Positions 32,336-41,719 of a stretch of DNA of 53,898 bases are shown piece after piece. Positions within the stretch are counted from its first letter, which is position 1. Each line of letters begins with the position of its first letter. Source of the stretch: Igneacidithiobacillus sp041146875 (GTDB lineage Bacteria; Pseudomonadota; Gammaproteobacteria; Acidithiobacillales; Acidithiobacillaceae); contig NZ_JBFRXP010000020.1 in NCBI RefSeq assembly GCF_041146875.1, positions 1 through 53,898 on the forward strand. The letters run 5' to 3'. The notes below the pieces were generated by a model, which had not been told where the DNA came from, ran no database searches, and worked only from the letters and a program-made list of their open reading frames with translations. The position numbers and the translations under genes are program-made.

Positions 32336-33723
32336 TGCGGCGGGAGCGCGACAGCCTCGGGGAAATCGATGTAGCTGATGATGCGCTGTGGGGCGCACAA
32401 ACCCAGCGCTCCCTGCAGTTCTTTGCCATTGGCGAAGAGCGCATGCCCTTGCCGATCATCCATGCCCTGGCGCGGATCAAAGCGGCGGCGGCAAAGGCAA
32501 ACGGCGAGCTCGGTGTACTTCCGCAAGAACTGGTTATGCCCATCTCGATGGCCGCAGAGGAGGTTGCCGCTGGCCAATGGGATGTACAGTTTCCCCTGCG
32601 TGTTTGGCAGACCGGTAGTGGCACCCAGAGCAACATGAATGTCAATGAGGTCATTGCCAATCTGGCCAGCGAGCGTCTGGGCAGCGCCCGCGGTAGCAAA
32701 AGCCCGGTACATCCCAACGATCACGTGAATCTGGGGCAGTCTTCCAACGATGTCTTTCCCAGCGCTTTGCACCTTAGCATTGCCGAGGCGGTTCACGCGC
32801 AGCTCTTGCCCGCCTTGACGCAATTGCGAGAGATCTTGCACCAACGCAGTGAGGAGTTCGCCGGGATTCTGAAAATCGGGCGCACGCATTTGATGGACGC
32901 AGTGCCCATGCGTCTTGGCCAGGAGTTCTCGGGCTATGTTGATCAACTGCGCCAGGGGGAAGAGGCGATTTGTTCCGTGTTGCCGGCGCTGTATGCACTT
33001 GCCCTGGGCGGGACGGCGGTAGGTACCGGCCTCAATACCCATCCAGAATTCGCGTTGCGGGTCTGTGCATCGCTTAGCGAACAGTTTGCCCTACCGTTAC
33101 GGCCGGCGGACAATCCTTTTGCGGCCCTGGCCGGGCAGGAGGCGCTCTGCCAGCTCAGTGGCCAGTTACGTAGTCTCGCCATGTCTTTGTTGAAAATCGC
33201 TAATGACATCCGTTGGATGGGCTCCGGTCCGCGCGCTGGGCTAGGAGAGTTGGTCCTGCCAGAAAATGAACCCGGCTCTTCCATCATGCCAGGCAAGGTC
33301 AACCCCACCCAAGCCGAGGCCTTGAGCATGGTCTGCGCCCAGGTCTTTGGCAATGATGCGACGGTGGCTTTTGCGTCCTCGCAGGGCAATTTTGAACTGA
33401 ATGTCTATAAACCCGTCATAGGCTACAATGTGTTACAGAGCATTACGCTGCTGGCGGACGCCATGCATTCCTTTGCGGTGCATTGCGTGCGCGATCTGCA
33501 GGCGCGAGAGGAAAAGCTGCGCGACCATCTCGATAGCTCGCTGATGCTGGTGACTGCCCTGGTGCCGAGTTTGGGTTATGAGCGCGCGGCCAAGATTGCC
33601 CAGCGTGCGCACCAGGAGGGCACGACCTTGCGTGCGGCGGCACTCGCGACGGGCTGGATTACGGCGGCGGAACTGGAGGAAATTTTGCGTCCGGAGCGGA
33701 TGTTGGCGCCGGATAGAGCATAG
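32335..33723 (+). CDS. fumC: Class II fumarate hydratase
   Basis: A 462-residue iron-independent fumarase converting fumarate to malate. Signature EPGSSIMPGKVNPTQAEA near residue 315, with GTGSGTQSNMNVNEVIAN-like active-site segment (QTGSGTQSNMNVNE near 98) and NDVFPSALHLS near 138 (here SSNDVFPSA). Full length. Translationally coupled to the upstream peptidase. An oxygen-stable fumarase suits an iron-rich, oxidising acidic habitat (inference). Confidence 0.95.
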   Translation: MRRERDSLGEIDVADDALWGAQTQRSLQFFAIGEERMPLPIIHALARIKAAAAKANGELGVLPQELVMPISMAAEEVAAGQWDVQFPLRVWQTGSGTQSNMNVNEVIANLASERLGSARGSKSPVHPNDHVNLGQSSNDVFPSALHLSIAEAVHAQLLPALTQLREILHQRSEEFAGILKIGRTHLMDAVPMRLGQEFSGYVDQLRQGEEAICSVLPALYALALGGTAVGTGLNTHPEFALRVCASLSEQFALPLRPADNPFAALAGQEALCQLSGQLRSLAMSLLKIANDIRWMGSGPRAGLGELVLPENEPGSSIMPGKVNPTQAEALSMVCAQVFGNDATVAFASSQGNFELNVYKPVIGYNVLQSITLLADAMHSFAVHCVRDLQAREEKLRDHLDSSLMLVTALVPSLGYERAAKIAQRAHQEGTTLRAAALATGWITAAELEEILRPERMLAPDRA

Positions 33724-33747
33724 CTTGGGCGACGAAAGGAAAAGACG

Positions 33748-34869
33748 ATGATATTGATTCTTCAGGAGGATTTGCAGGAGAGTGCGCCGGAATATCAGGC
33801 CCTGCTGCGCTATCTGGATGGGCTGGATAGCATCGAGTACCGCGTGCATCGGGTGCAGGGAGCAGAGCAACTGCTCAGCGAAATCTACCTGATTGGCAAC
33901 ACCAAGGCCCTCGACCTGGAGCAGATGGAGTCTCTGCCGGGGGTGGCTAAGGCCATTCGTGTGTCGAAGGAATACCGGGTGCTGGGGCGGCATCAGGACG
34001 ACGCGCGCGCCAACGGCTTTACCTACAACGGCGTGGAATTCAGTCAGGATACGTTGCACGTCTTCGCCGGGCTTTGTGCCGTAGACACCCCGGAGCATGT
34101 CGAGCAAATGCTGCGCGCCTTGCAGGACAGCGGCCAGGTCTGCACGCGCATGGGCGCATACAAGCCGCGCACCAGTCCTTACGCCTTTCAGGGGCATGGC
34201 AAGGAATGTTTGCCCTGGGTTTTTGAGCTGGCGGGAAAATACGGCATCAAAGTCATCGCGATGGAGATCCTGCATGAGCAGCACATGGACGAGATTCGCG
34301 AGGCGTTGGAGCGAACCGGCCATCCCACCGGGGTCATGTTGCAGATTGGCACGCGCAATACGCAGAATTTCGAGCTGCTCAAGGCCGTGGGGCGCCAACA
34401 ACAATTTCCCGTGCTGCTCAAGCGCGGTTTCGGTATCACGCTGGAGGAATCCCTCAACGCCGGCGAGTATCTGGCCTCGGAAGGCAACAGCCGCGTAGTG
34501 TTTGGCCTGCGCGGCATGAAAACCAATCTGGGAGATCCACATCGCAATTTCATTGACTTTGCCCAGGTGCCGGTGGTGAAACGCCTGACGCGTATGCCGG
34601 TCTGCATTGATCCGTCCCACTCTGTGGGCAGCCGGGACGTTGGCCCGGACGGTATCATGGACGTTTTTCATGTGACCGCGCAGGGGGTAGTGGCGGGTGC
34701 CAATATGGTTTTGGTGGATTTTCACCCGGATCCGGCCACGGCTCTGGTGGATGGCCCGCAGGCACTACTGCTCAAGGAGCTGCCGTGGTTCCTAGAAGAT
34801 GTGCGTTTGGCACGAGAGGCCTACGAGGACCGTCGCCTGTTGGCGGCCGCGCAGTCCAGCGCCGAATGA
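33748..34869 (+). CDS. DAHP synthase-like protein, class I-beta, divergent
   Basis: A 373-residue protein with an N-terminal ferredoxin-like domain (~1-85) and a KDO8P/DAHP synthase-type barrel. The barrel keeps the metal Cys in FAGLCAVDTPEH, KPRTSPYAFQGHG for phosphoenolpyruvate/phosphate binding, LLKRGF, and metal His in CIDPSHSVGSRD. It should start aromatic biosynthesis by joining PEP and erythrose-4-phosphate. Several usually strict motifs are altered: F-A-G-L-C for FAGPC, TRMGAYKP for RGGAFKP, and FGLRGMKT where family members have CERGIRT. So activity or specificity may differ. It closes the DUF1841-pepF-fumC operon and is followed by a terminator. Confidence 0.8.
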   Translation: MILILQEDLQESAPEYQALLRYLDGLDSIEYRVHRVQGAEQLLSEIYLIGNTKALDLEQMESLPGVAKAIRVSKEYRVLGRHQDDARANGFTYNGVEFSQDTLHVFAGLCAVDTPEHVEQMLRALQDSGQVCTRMGAYKPRTSPYAFQGHGKECLPWVFELAGKYGIKVIAMEILHEQHMDEIREALERTGHPTGVMLQIGTRNTQNFELLKAVGRQQQFPVLLKRGFGITLEESLNAGEYLASEGNSRVVFGLRGMKTNLGDPHRNFIDFAQVPVVKRLTRMPVCIDPSHSVGSRDVGPDGIMDVFHVTAQGVVAGANMVLVDFHPDPATALVDGPQALLLKELPWFLEDVRLAREAYEDRRLLAAAQSSAE

Positions 34870-34900
34870 CATCTTGCCTATAACTGCCCGCTTGTTGTAG

Positions 34901-34923
34901 GCCGGGTTCGGCCCCGGCTTTTT
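34901..34923 (+). terminator. Intrinsic terminator after DAHP synthase-like gene
   Basis: Stem GCCGGG (34901-34906) / CCCGGC (34913-34918), 6-nt loop, followed by five T. Works for the plus-strand operon; the minus side lacks a T run. Confidence 0.75.
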
Positions 34924-34941
34924 CTGCAGTGGCTGAGCCGC

Positions 34942-36969
34942 TTACTTCACCCGCATCCCCGGCTGGGCGCCGCTGTCGGGGGAGAGCAGGAAGGGGCCGC
35001 CCTCGGGGCCGCTGGCGGCCAGGACCATGCCTTCGGAAAGGCCAAAGCGCATCTTGCGCGGGGCGAGGTTGGCGACCATGACCGTGAGCCGGCCCACCAG
35101 GGTGGCGGGATCGTAGGCGCTTTTGATACCGGCAAAGACGGAGCGGGTGGCGGCCTCACCAATGTCCAGGGTGAGGTGCAAGAGCTTGTCGGCGCCTTCC
35201 ACGCCCTCGGCGGCAACGATACGGGCGATGCGCAGCTCCACCTTGCTGAAATCGTCAATACTGATGGTTGCCGGGGTATCGACTGCGGGTGCCGGACTGG
35301 GGGCCGGTGCGGCGGCTGCGGCAGGCGCCGGGGCGGGTGTGGGGGTCTGAATCAAGGCGTCCACCTGGGGTTTTTCCATACGCTGCAATAAATGGGTGTA
35401 GGGCTCAATGACGTGATCCGTCAGGGGCTGCTGCAGGCCGTCCCAATTTAGGGGGCTGCGTAAAAAGGTCAGCGCCTTCTGGGTCAGCTCCGGGAGCACT
35501 GGGCTCAGCAGGGTGATGAGCACCCGAAAGCCGTTGAGGGTGACCGTTGCCACCCGGTGCAGGGCCGCCCGTTGCTCCGGGTCTTTGGCCAGCAGCCAAG
35601 GAACGTTCTGATCGACATAGGCGTTGATCTGGTCGGCCAGGGCCATGATGTCGCGCATGGCGCGGCCGTACTCCCGGCCCTCGTAGGCGGCACCGATGGC
35701 CTCCTGCTGGGCGAGGAGGGTGTCATAAAATGCCGCGTCGGCGCCGAGGTTGCTGGCCAGACGCCCGTCAAAGTAGCGGTGGATGAAGCCCGCCGCCCGC
35801 GAGGCCAGATTCACCACCTTGCCCACCAGGTCGCCATTGCCCTTCAGGAGGAAATCCTCGAGGTTGAGGTCGATGTCTTCCACATGGCTGTTGAGCTTGG
35901 TGGCGATGTAGTAGCGCAGGAACTCGGGGTTCAAGTGCTCCAGATACTGGCGGGCGGTGATGGAGGTGCCCCTGGACTTGCTCATCTTGGCGCCGTTGAC
36001 GGTGAGATGGCCATGGGCAAAGACCCCCGTGGGCAGGCGGTGCCCCGATCCTTCTAGCATGGCGGGCCAGAACAGGGCGTGAAAATAGATGATGTCCTTG
36101 CCGATGAAGTGATAGAGCTCGGCATTGGAGTCCTTGCCCCAGAACGCGTCAAAGTCGCGTCCGTGTGCGCGGCACCAGTGCTGGGTTGCGGCCATGTAGC
36201 CGGGTAGGGCGTCGAGCCAGACATAGAAGAACTTGCCGGGGGCATCGGGGATGGGGATACCAAAATAGGGCGCGTCGCGGCTGATGTCCCAGTCGCTAAG
36301 CCCCGCCGCAAACCACTCGTCCAGCTTGTTGGCCATTTCCTCCTGCAGGGTGCCGCTGTGGATCCACTGCTGCAGGAAGGCGGAGAAATCGCCCAATTGG
36401 AAAAAATAATGTTCGGAGCTGCGGCGTACCGGCGTCGCCCCGGAGACGGCGGAACGCGGTTCGATCAGGTCGGTGGGGCTATAGGTGGCACCACAGACTT
36501 CGCAGTTGTCGCCGTATTGATCGACCGCCTTGCAGCGCGGGCAGGTGCCACGGATGAAGCGGTCGGGCAGGAACATCTCCGCCACCGGATCATAGGCCTG
36601 TTCAATCTCGCGCACGGTGATGTGCTCGTTGGCGCGCAGGGCACGGTAGAGGTCTTGGGAGATGGCGAAATTCTCCGGCGAATGGGTGCTGTGATAGAGA
36701 TCGAAGCCGATGCCAAATGCGGTAAAGTCGCGCAGGTGCTCGCCGTGCATACGGCCAATCAGCGCCTCGGGGGTAATGCCCTCGGACTGGGCGCGGAGCA
36801 TAATGGGGGTGCCGTGCGCATCGTCGGCGCAAAAATACACGCAGTCATGGCCGCGCAGGCGCTGGTAACGCGCCCAGATGTCGGTTTGGGTGTACTCCAC
36901 CAAGTGGCCCAGGTGGAGGGGGCCATTGGCGTAGGGGAGGGCGCTGGTGACGAGGATGTGCCGTTTCAT
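34942..36969 (-). CDS. metG: Methionyl-tRNA synthetase
   Basis: A 675-residue class I synthetase. SALPYANGPLHLGHLVEYTQ holds the HIGH-type motif; GAKMSKSRGT the KMSKS loop. The zinc knuckle is CPRCKAVDQYGDNCEVCG. After the anticodon-binding domain, an Ala/Pro linker of about 25 residues (near 545-570) leads to a Trbp111-like tRNA-binding domain (DDFSKVELRIARIVAAEGVE ... SEGMVLAASG), the form used by dimeric MetG. Full length. Confidence 0.97.
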   Translation of the reverse strand: MKRHILVTSALPYANGPLHLGHLVEYTQTDIWARYQRLRGHDCVYFCADDAHGTPIMLRAQSEGITPEALIGRMHGEHLRDFTAFGIGFDLYHSTHSPENFAISQDLYRALRANEHITVREIEQAYDPVAEMFLPDRFIRGTCPRCKAVDQYGDNCEVCGATYSPTDLIEPRSAVSGATPVRRSSEHYFFQLGDFSAFLQQWIHSGTLQEEMANKLDEWFAAGLSDWDISRDAPYFGIPIPDAPGKFFYVWLDALPGYMAATQHWCRAHGRDFDAFWGKDSNAELYHFIGKDIIYFHALFWPAMLEGSGHRLPTGVFAHGHLTVNGAKMSKSRGTSITARQYLEHLNPEFLRYYIATKLNSHVEDIDLNLEDFLLKGNGDLVGKVVNLASRAAGFIHRYFDGRLASNLGADAAFYDTLLAQQEAIGAAYEGREYGRAMRDIMALADQINAYVDQNVPWLLAKDPEQRAALHRVATVTLNGFRVLITLLSPVLPELTQKALTFLRSPLNWDGLQQPLTDHVIEPYTHLLQRMEKPQVDALIQTPTPAPAPAAAAAPAPSPAPAVDTPATISIDDFSKVELRIARIVAAEGVEGADKLLHLTLDIGEAATRSVFAGIKSAYDPATLVGRLTVMVANLAPRKMRFGLSEGMVLAASGPEGGPFLLSPDSGAQPGMRVK

Positions 36970-37018
36970 GGCTTGCTAAATTACCTGCCTTTCTGTGCCT
37001 GGGCAATGCTGCTGATGA

Positions 37019-37798
37019 TCAGTGCCGCTCCGCGAGAAAACGTACGCCCTCCAGTACCTGGTAGAGATCTCGCGCGTCATAGTCGGCGCGCACATCGCGA
37101 TACTCCTTGCGCCCTTGGTCGGACCAAACCAAAATCGTTTTCAAACCGGCCTGGCGTGCGCCGGAAACGTCTCGGTACATATCATTCCCCACATAGATGC
37201 TCTCTTCCGGGCGCACCTGTAATGCGTGGCAAGTTTCAGTAAAAAGCCGCGGATCTGGCTTACGGAAGCCGTAGGCGCTGGAGATGGTCTTTGCAGGAAA
37301 GTATTTGCGGATTTTGGTGATGCGCATTTCCGGTTTGGCAAACTCTACCTGGGCATCGGACACAATGCCCAGATGAAACTCGCCTGCAATGCTCTGCAGC
37401 AGCTCTTTCGCGCCGGGGTAGCGCTCGATGCTGCGGCGCGACAGGGCGCGATGTAGGCGCACCAGCTCTTTGGCCAGATGATCGCGGCGCTTCTCAACTT
37501 CTTTTACGCGGTGCTCGCCCTCGCTGGCCACGCTTTCGGGGCGAAAATGTTTGCTGCCGGTGCGCAGAATCTCGCGCCAGGCGCCGCGGGCGTCCAGCTC
37601 GGGATAGGTCTCGGAGGAATTGCGCTTTTGCTGCTTGGCGAGGTCAAAGTAGCGCTCCCGCAGGCTATCCGGGCTGATGTGAATACGGTGGTAACTCAGG
37701 TAGCGCGCCATCGCCCAGTAGATTTCCCCTTGGGATTCATCGGTTTCGATATGGATAAGAGTGCCATACAAGTCAAAAAGAACAGCGCGAATGCTCAT
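37019..37798 (-). CDS. HAD-superfamily hydrolase
   Basis: A 259-residue protein with the four HAD motifs: AVLFDLYGTLIH (nucleophile Asp9), LGIVSDAQVEF (motif II Ser), YGFRKPDPRLF (motif III Lys), and YVGNDMYRDVSGARQAG (motif IV Asp). The helical cap is inserted after motif I. Likely a phosphatase of a small metabolite; substrate not readable. It follows the phosphotransferase gene by 3 bp, so the two probably work on related substrates (inference). Confidence 0.85.
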   Translation of the reverse strand: MSIRAVLFDLYGTLIHIETDESQGEIYWAMARYLSYHRIHISPDSLRERYFDLAKQQKRNSSETYPELDARGAWREILRTGSKHFRPESVASEGEHRVKEVEKRRDHLAKELVRLHRALSRRSIERYPGAKELLQSIAGEFHLGIVSDAQVEFAKPEMRITKIRKYFPAKTISSAYGFRKPDPRLFTETCHALQVRPEESIYVGNDMYRDVSGARQAGLKTILVWSDQGRKEYRDVRADYDARDLYQVLEGVRFLAERH

Positions 37799-37801
37799 GA
37801 T

Positions 37802-38800
37802 TTATCTCCCCAGGCAAGCGATGGCCTCATGGATGAGGGTGTGGGCGTAGTGATCACCGAGGTAGCTGTTGCGCGCGATGCGCAGCAGGGTTAGCCCCAT
37901 ATAAAAAGGTAGACGATGGGTGATGGCCTGGAAAGCCGCTGGCTGATGGGGAAAATGCCGGCTGTATTCCCAGAGGAAATGGCCAATGTAATTTTCTGCC
38001 GCACTGGCATCACCATGTTGGCGTAGCGCCCAGTGTTTTAATTCGCCGGTAATCATCCCGAGATCGTATACCCGGTCGCCAAAATGTGAGCGCTCAAAGT
38101 CGATGGCGGTAAGCTGATGGTGTCCAGTGACCAAAAAATTGGCCGGAGTGGCATCGCCGTGCAGACGCACGCAGTGGTCGGAGTACATCGCGCCATCGTT
38201 CTCCCATAGATGACGCAGATAGTAGAGCTGATCAATGTGCTGTTGTCTGGCGCGACCGCGGCGCCACAGACGGGCAATGATCTTGTCGAAGTACGGAAAT
38301 ATTTCGACAAAACGTACGGGGTCACCGCGCACATTGTGGTTGTGCAGACGCGCGAGGAAGTAGGCGAGATCCGATAGGCTATGGTACATCAACTGATCGT
38401 CATGCCCGGGCAGGCTGCGTGCCCAAATGCGATGCAGTGGTTCGCCCAGCACGAAACATTCGAAGAGGACATCGGCAAAATCCGGATTCACGCCCAAGGG
38501 TTCGACCACCCGGTGTTGCCCCTGGCCGAGACCATTGCCGTGCAATAGCGACAACACCTGAAACTCGTGTTGTGCGGCTGCCGCGTTGTTGTGACCGCTG
38601 TGGCGATCGAAAAATTTGCCCAGGACGCGCCGCTGATGGCGGCGATCTTCGTACAGGTACACGGCGTTGGAGCCGTTCAGGGCAAAGACGCGAAAGCCTT
38701 TGTCTGGCGTAATTCCCAGCTCGCCAATGAAGATCTTGAAATACAAATGATCATAGAGGGGATCGGAGCGCTGCAGGTGTCCCAAGTATCGCAATCTCAA
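37802..38800 (-). CDS. APH-family phosphotransferase
   Basis: A 332-residue kinase-like protein. The catalytic loop VRLHGDATPANFLVTGHHQL (His-Gly-Asp...Asn) and metal-binding LTAIDFERSHFGDRVYDLG are those of aminoglycoside-phosphotransferase/choline-kinase folds. The N-lobe has AVYLYEDRRHQRRVLGKFFD with a candidate ATP-binding Lys. Small-molecule hydroxyl phosphorylation is likely but the substrate is unknown; resistance is not implied. Pairs with the HAD hydrolase downstream. Confidence 0.8.
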   Translation of the reverse strand: MRLRYLGHLQRSDPLYDHLYFKIFIGELGITPDKGFRVFALNGSNAVYLYEDRRHQRRVLGKFFDRHSGHNNAAAAQHEFQVLSLLHGNGLGQGQHRVVEPLGVNPDFADVLFECFVLGEPLHRIWARSLPGHDDQLMYHSLSDLAYFLARLHNHNVRGDPVRFVEIFPYFDKIIARLWRRGRARQQHIDQLYYLRHLWENDGAMYSDHCVRLHGDATPANFLVTGHHQLTAIDFERSHFGDRVYDLGMITGELKHWALRQHGDASAAENYIGHFLWEYSRHFPHQPAAFQAITHRLPFYMGLTLLRIARNSYLGDHYAHTLIHEAIACLGR

Positions 38801-38900
38801 TCCTTCGCTAAGCGAATATGCAATGGCAGTTTAGCATAGGAGGTAGCCCCCGTGGGTTCTGTGTCATACTGTCATCTTTCGCAAAACAATGCAGGTGCTT

Positions 38901-40238
38901 ATGTCTGATCTCGATCTTCCGTGCCCCGATACCCTCGCTCGCCGTCATCGCTTGCTGGCGCAAATCGGTGAGAAGGGGGTTCTGATTCTTCCTACGGCGC
39001 GCGAGCAGATTCGCAATCGCGATGTGACCTACCTCTTCCGGCCAGACTCTGATTTCTTTTATCTGACTGGTTTCGCGGAGCCCGAGGCGGTGCTGGTACT
39101 GGCACCGGGGCATGCGGAAGGGGAGCAAATACTCTTTTGCCGTCCGCGTGACCCGGAGCGCGAAACCTGGGACGGTCGCCGCGCTGGTATAGAAGGGGCG
39201 AAAGAATTGTGCCAGGTCGATCAGTGTTACTCGATCCATGAGCTGGACAGTATTTTGCCCAAGCTGTTGGAGAACCGCGAAGTACTCCTCTATCCCATGG
39301 GGTTGGGCGCGGATTTTGACGCCCGTGTGCAGCTCTGGCGCAATCAGGCCCGCGCCCACAGCCGGCAGGGTATTGGTTACCCGATGGAATTGGTCGACAG
39401 CAGCTATTTTCTCGGCGAGATGCGCTTGCACAAGGATGCTGTGGAGCAGCAACTGATGCGGGCGGCAGCTGGGGTGAGTGCTGCCGGGCATCGCCATGGC
39501 ATGCGACAAACGCGGCCGGGGATGATGGAATATCAACTCCAGGCCGAAATTGAGTATGTCTTTCAGCGGCAGGGTGCGGCGCGTTTGGCTTATTCCAGCA
39601 TCGTGGGTGGTGGCGTGAATGGCTGTATTCTGCACTATGTGGAGAATCGCGCGGTGTTGCAGGATGGCGACCTGGTCCTTGTTGACGCCGGCGCGGAAAT
39701 TGCCGGTTACGCCGGTGACATCACCCGTACCTGGCCGGTCAACGGCCGTTTTTCCGGCCCGCAACGGGACATCTATAGCTTGGTTCTCGCTAGCCAAGCG
39801 GCAGCAATCGCCACGGTACAGGTTGGCCGACCAGTGAGCGATTATCACGATGCTGCGGTCGAGATTTTAGTGGATGGCCTGCGCGAGCTAAAAATTCTGC
39901 GCGAGGGTCGCGAAGAGATTCTGGATAAGCAGCTATACCGGCCTTTTTACATGCATCGCACGGGTCATTGGCTAGGCATGGATGTGCATGACGTCGGCGC
40001 TTATCGCCAAGGCACGGAGCAGACCTGGCGCCCGCTCGCTGCCGGTATGGTATTGACGGTGGAGCCTGGCCTCTATTTCGCTCCGGGGCAAGACGGTGTG
40101 CCCGAGGCCTACCAGGGGATTGGCATCCGGATTGAGGATGACCTGTTCCTTACGCCAGACGGCCCAGAGATTCTGAGTGCTGGCGTGCCCAAGGAGATAG
40201 AAGAGATTGAGAGTCTGATGGCCGGCGGGTGGGGGTAG
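38901..40238 (+). CDS. pepP: Xaa-Pro aminopeptidase
   Basis: A 445-residue M24B metallopeptidase removing N-terminal residues before proline. The N-terminal creatinase-like domain has FRPDSDFFYLTGFAEPEAVL. The pita-bread domain keeps the dinuclear metal ligands: LVDAGAEIAGYAGDITRTWP (two Asp), HRTGHWLGMDVHDVG (His), TVEPGLYF (Glu) and GIRIEDD (Glu). ATG 38901 has an AGG upstream; ATG 38889 is the alternative. Divergent from the phosphotransferase gene. Confidence 0.95.
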   Translation: MSDLDLPCPDTLARRHRLLAQIGEKGVLILPTAREQIRNRDVTYLFRPDSDFFYLTGFAEPEAVLVLAPGHAEGEQILFCRPRDPERETWDGRRAGIEGAKELCQVDQCYSIHELDSILPKLLENREVLLYPMGLGADFDARVQLWRNQARAHSRQGIGYPMELVDSSYFLGEMRLHKDAVEQQLMRAAAGVSAAGHRHGMRQTRPGMMEYQLQAEIEYVFQRQGAARLAYSSIVGGGVNGCILHYVENRAVLQDGDLVLVDAGAEIAGYAGDITRTWPVNGRFSGPQRDIYSLVLASQAAAIATVQVGRPVSDYHDAAVEILVDGLRELKILREGREEILDKQLYRPFYMHRTGHWLGMDVHDVGAYRQGTEQTWRPLAAGMVLTVEPGLYFAPGQDGVPEAYQGIGIRIEDDLFLTPDGPEILSAGVPKEIEEIESLMAGGWG

Positions 40239-40263
40239 AGTTAGCGGTAACCCCCGGTGCCTG

Positions 40264-40818
40264 CTAGGAATCGATGGTCTTGGGCTGGTCCTTGGGAAGG
40301 ATGCGCAGCTCGGCCCGCTGCACGCCAAAGTCCACGGCCCGCTGTATGCTATTCATCAGAATATCTGCGGCCATGTGGTAGCGCGGATTCATCATATCCC
40401 ATACCACGCCGTGAATGACTTGTCCTGAACTCAGCAGGATATCCACGTGCTCGCCACAGCGTGTGCTGCCATTACGGCGAACAAACAGATCCTGCGACAA
40501 GGCAATCTGATTGGGGCGAGTAGGGCCGCAGGCGGACATGTCAGGATCACTGCTGGTTTGCCAGGAAACCGCGTTGTAGGCAGTCACCCGGTGCAGATAA
40601 ATCAAACGATGCCCGAGCATGAGCGTACCGTTAATCGGGGTCGTGGTATCGCTTTGTACATCTAACTGTGCTTTGGTAGCTGCGAGTTCTGCGCTTTGCT
40701 TGTCCATGGCCTGATGCACTAAGGTGATGGGCAATTCTGGCTGTGCCAAGGAAAGCGCATTCGGTATGACCGCTGCCAATAGGGCTACGGAAATACCCAT
40801 ACCAATTTTTTCGAGCAA
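40264..40818 (-). CDS. Exported 3D-domain (double-psi barrel-like) protein
   Basis: A 184-residue protein. TTG 40818 is the likely start because AAGGAG lies ~7 bp upstream; signal peptide MGISVALLAAVIPNALSLAQ. Residues ~75-175 resemble the 3D domain of MltA-like and resuscitation-promoting-type proteins: TAYNAVSWQTSSDPDMSACG, RCGEHVDILLSSGQVIHGVV, and WDMMNPRYHMAADILMNSIQ then A-x-x-FG, with three aspartates. Such domains occur in peptidoglycan-active proteins, but the fold alone does not prove a lytic function. Two cysteines may pair. Confidence 0.65.
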   Translation of the reverse strand: MLEKIGMGISVALLAAVIPNALSLAQPELPITLVHQAMDKQSAELAATKAQLDVQSDTTTPINGTLMLGHRLIYLHRVTAYNAVSWQTSSDPDMSACGPTRPNQIALSQDLFVRRNGSTRCGEHVDILLSSGQVIHGVVWDMMNPRYHMAADILMNSIQRAVDFGVQRAELRILPKDQPKTIDS

Positions 40819-40972
40819 AGCAACTATCTCCTTCTATCCCAGGGCCTTCTCAGCGGCTAGGGTGCCTGCAGACACCTTCTCCCAAGATAACTGTTTTTGG
40901 GGCGAGAACTATCCCAAAATTGTCAATAAAAATCAATTGGTTGATAAATATAATAAAAAACAGTATGTTACG

Positions 40973-41719
40973 TTATATTTTTGATGTAAAACGATTCTCG
41001 GAAACGAGTAGGAAGAAGCCACGCAGTAACAGCAGTGGATCGCAGGTAACGGGGGCGATCTGCGCAAGCAGGAGATTTGCGTCGCCGCCGGTGAGAAAGA
41101 CTCTGCCTGCCGGGTGTTCCCGCTGAAAATCCACAATCGTTTGCCGGATGGCCGCGATAGTTCCATACCAGACTCCTGCCAGCATGCCATTTACGGTGTC
41201 GTTTGCCCGCGCCTCTGGGGTTGGGCGCAGGTCTATTTGGGGCAAGAGCGCGGTCTGTCGCTGCAGGCAGTCCAACTGGCTCTGTAAACCGGGCATGATT
41301 CTGCCACCACAGAAGCGACCCGCCGCCAGGGTGTCGATGGTAATGGCAGTGCCTGCGTCGATCACCAGTGCGGCGTCGTTATGCACCTCTTTCCAGGCGC
41401 CCAGCAGGCAACAACGGCGGTCGAAACCCAGAGATTCCGGTGGCTGGTAGTCATTGGGCAGGATTTGATGGAAAACACTGGGATCCCAGCCGGGCAAGTT
41501 GCAATCCTGTAGTTCTTTCAACCAAGCTTGTTGTGCCTGCGGCACCACGCCAGCCAGAAAAATTTCTTCTGACCGCCACCATTTTGCCCAAGACGCGGGC
41601 AGGCCGGCGCGAATTTGTGCGGGGCTGCGTGTCGTGGCGAATCGTTCACTGGTAAATAGCTCACCATCGCTGGTATGGGCCAGGAGGGTACGGGTATTGC
41701 CGATGCTGATGAGAATCAT
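40973..41719 (-). CDS. coaX: Type III pantothenate kinase
   Basis: A 248-residue kinase catalysing the first step of CoA synthesis. The start MILISIGNTRTLLAHTSDGE is the phosphate loop, LGFDRRCCLLGAW the pantothenate-binding region, and LVIDAGTAITIDTL the catalytic acidic motif; FLTGGDANLLL closes the fold. ATG 41719 overlaps the birA stop by 4 bp, the usual birA-coaX pair. Last gene of the leuS-group run. Confidence 0.93.
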   Translation of the reverse strand: MILISIGNTRTLLAHTSDGELFTSERFATTRSPAQIRAGLPASWAKWWRSEEIFLAGVVPQAQQAWLKELQDCNLPGWDPSVFHQILPNDYQPPESLGFDRRCCLLGAWKEVHNDAALVIDAGTAITIDTLAAGRFCGGRIMPGLQSQLDCLQRQTALLPQIDLRPTPEARANDTVNGMLAGVWYGTIAAIRQTIVDFQREHPAGRVFLTGGDANLLLAQIAPVTCDPLLLLRGFFLLVSENRFTSKI

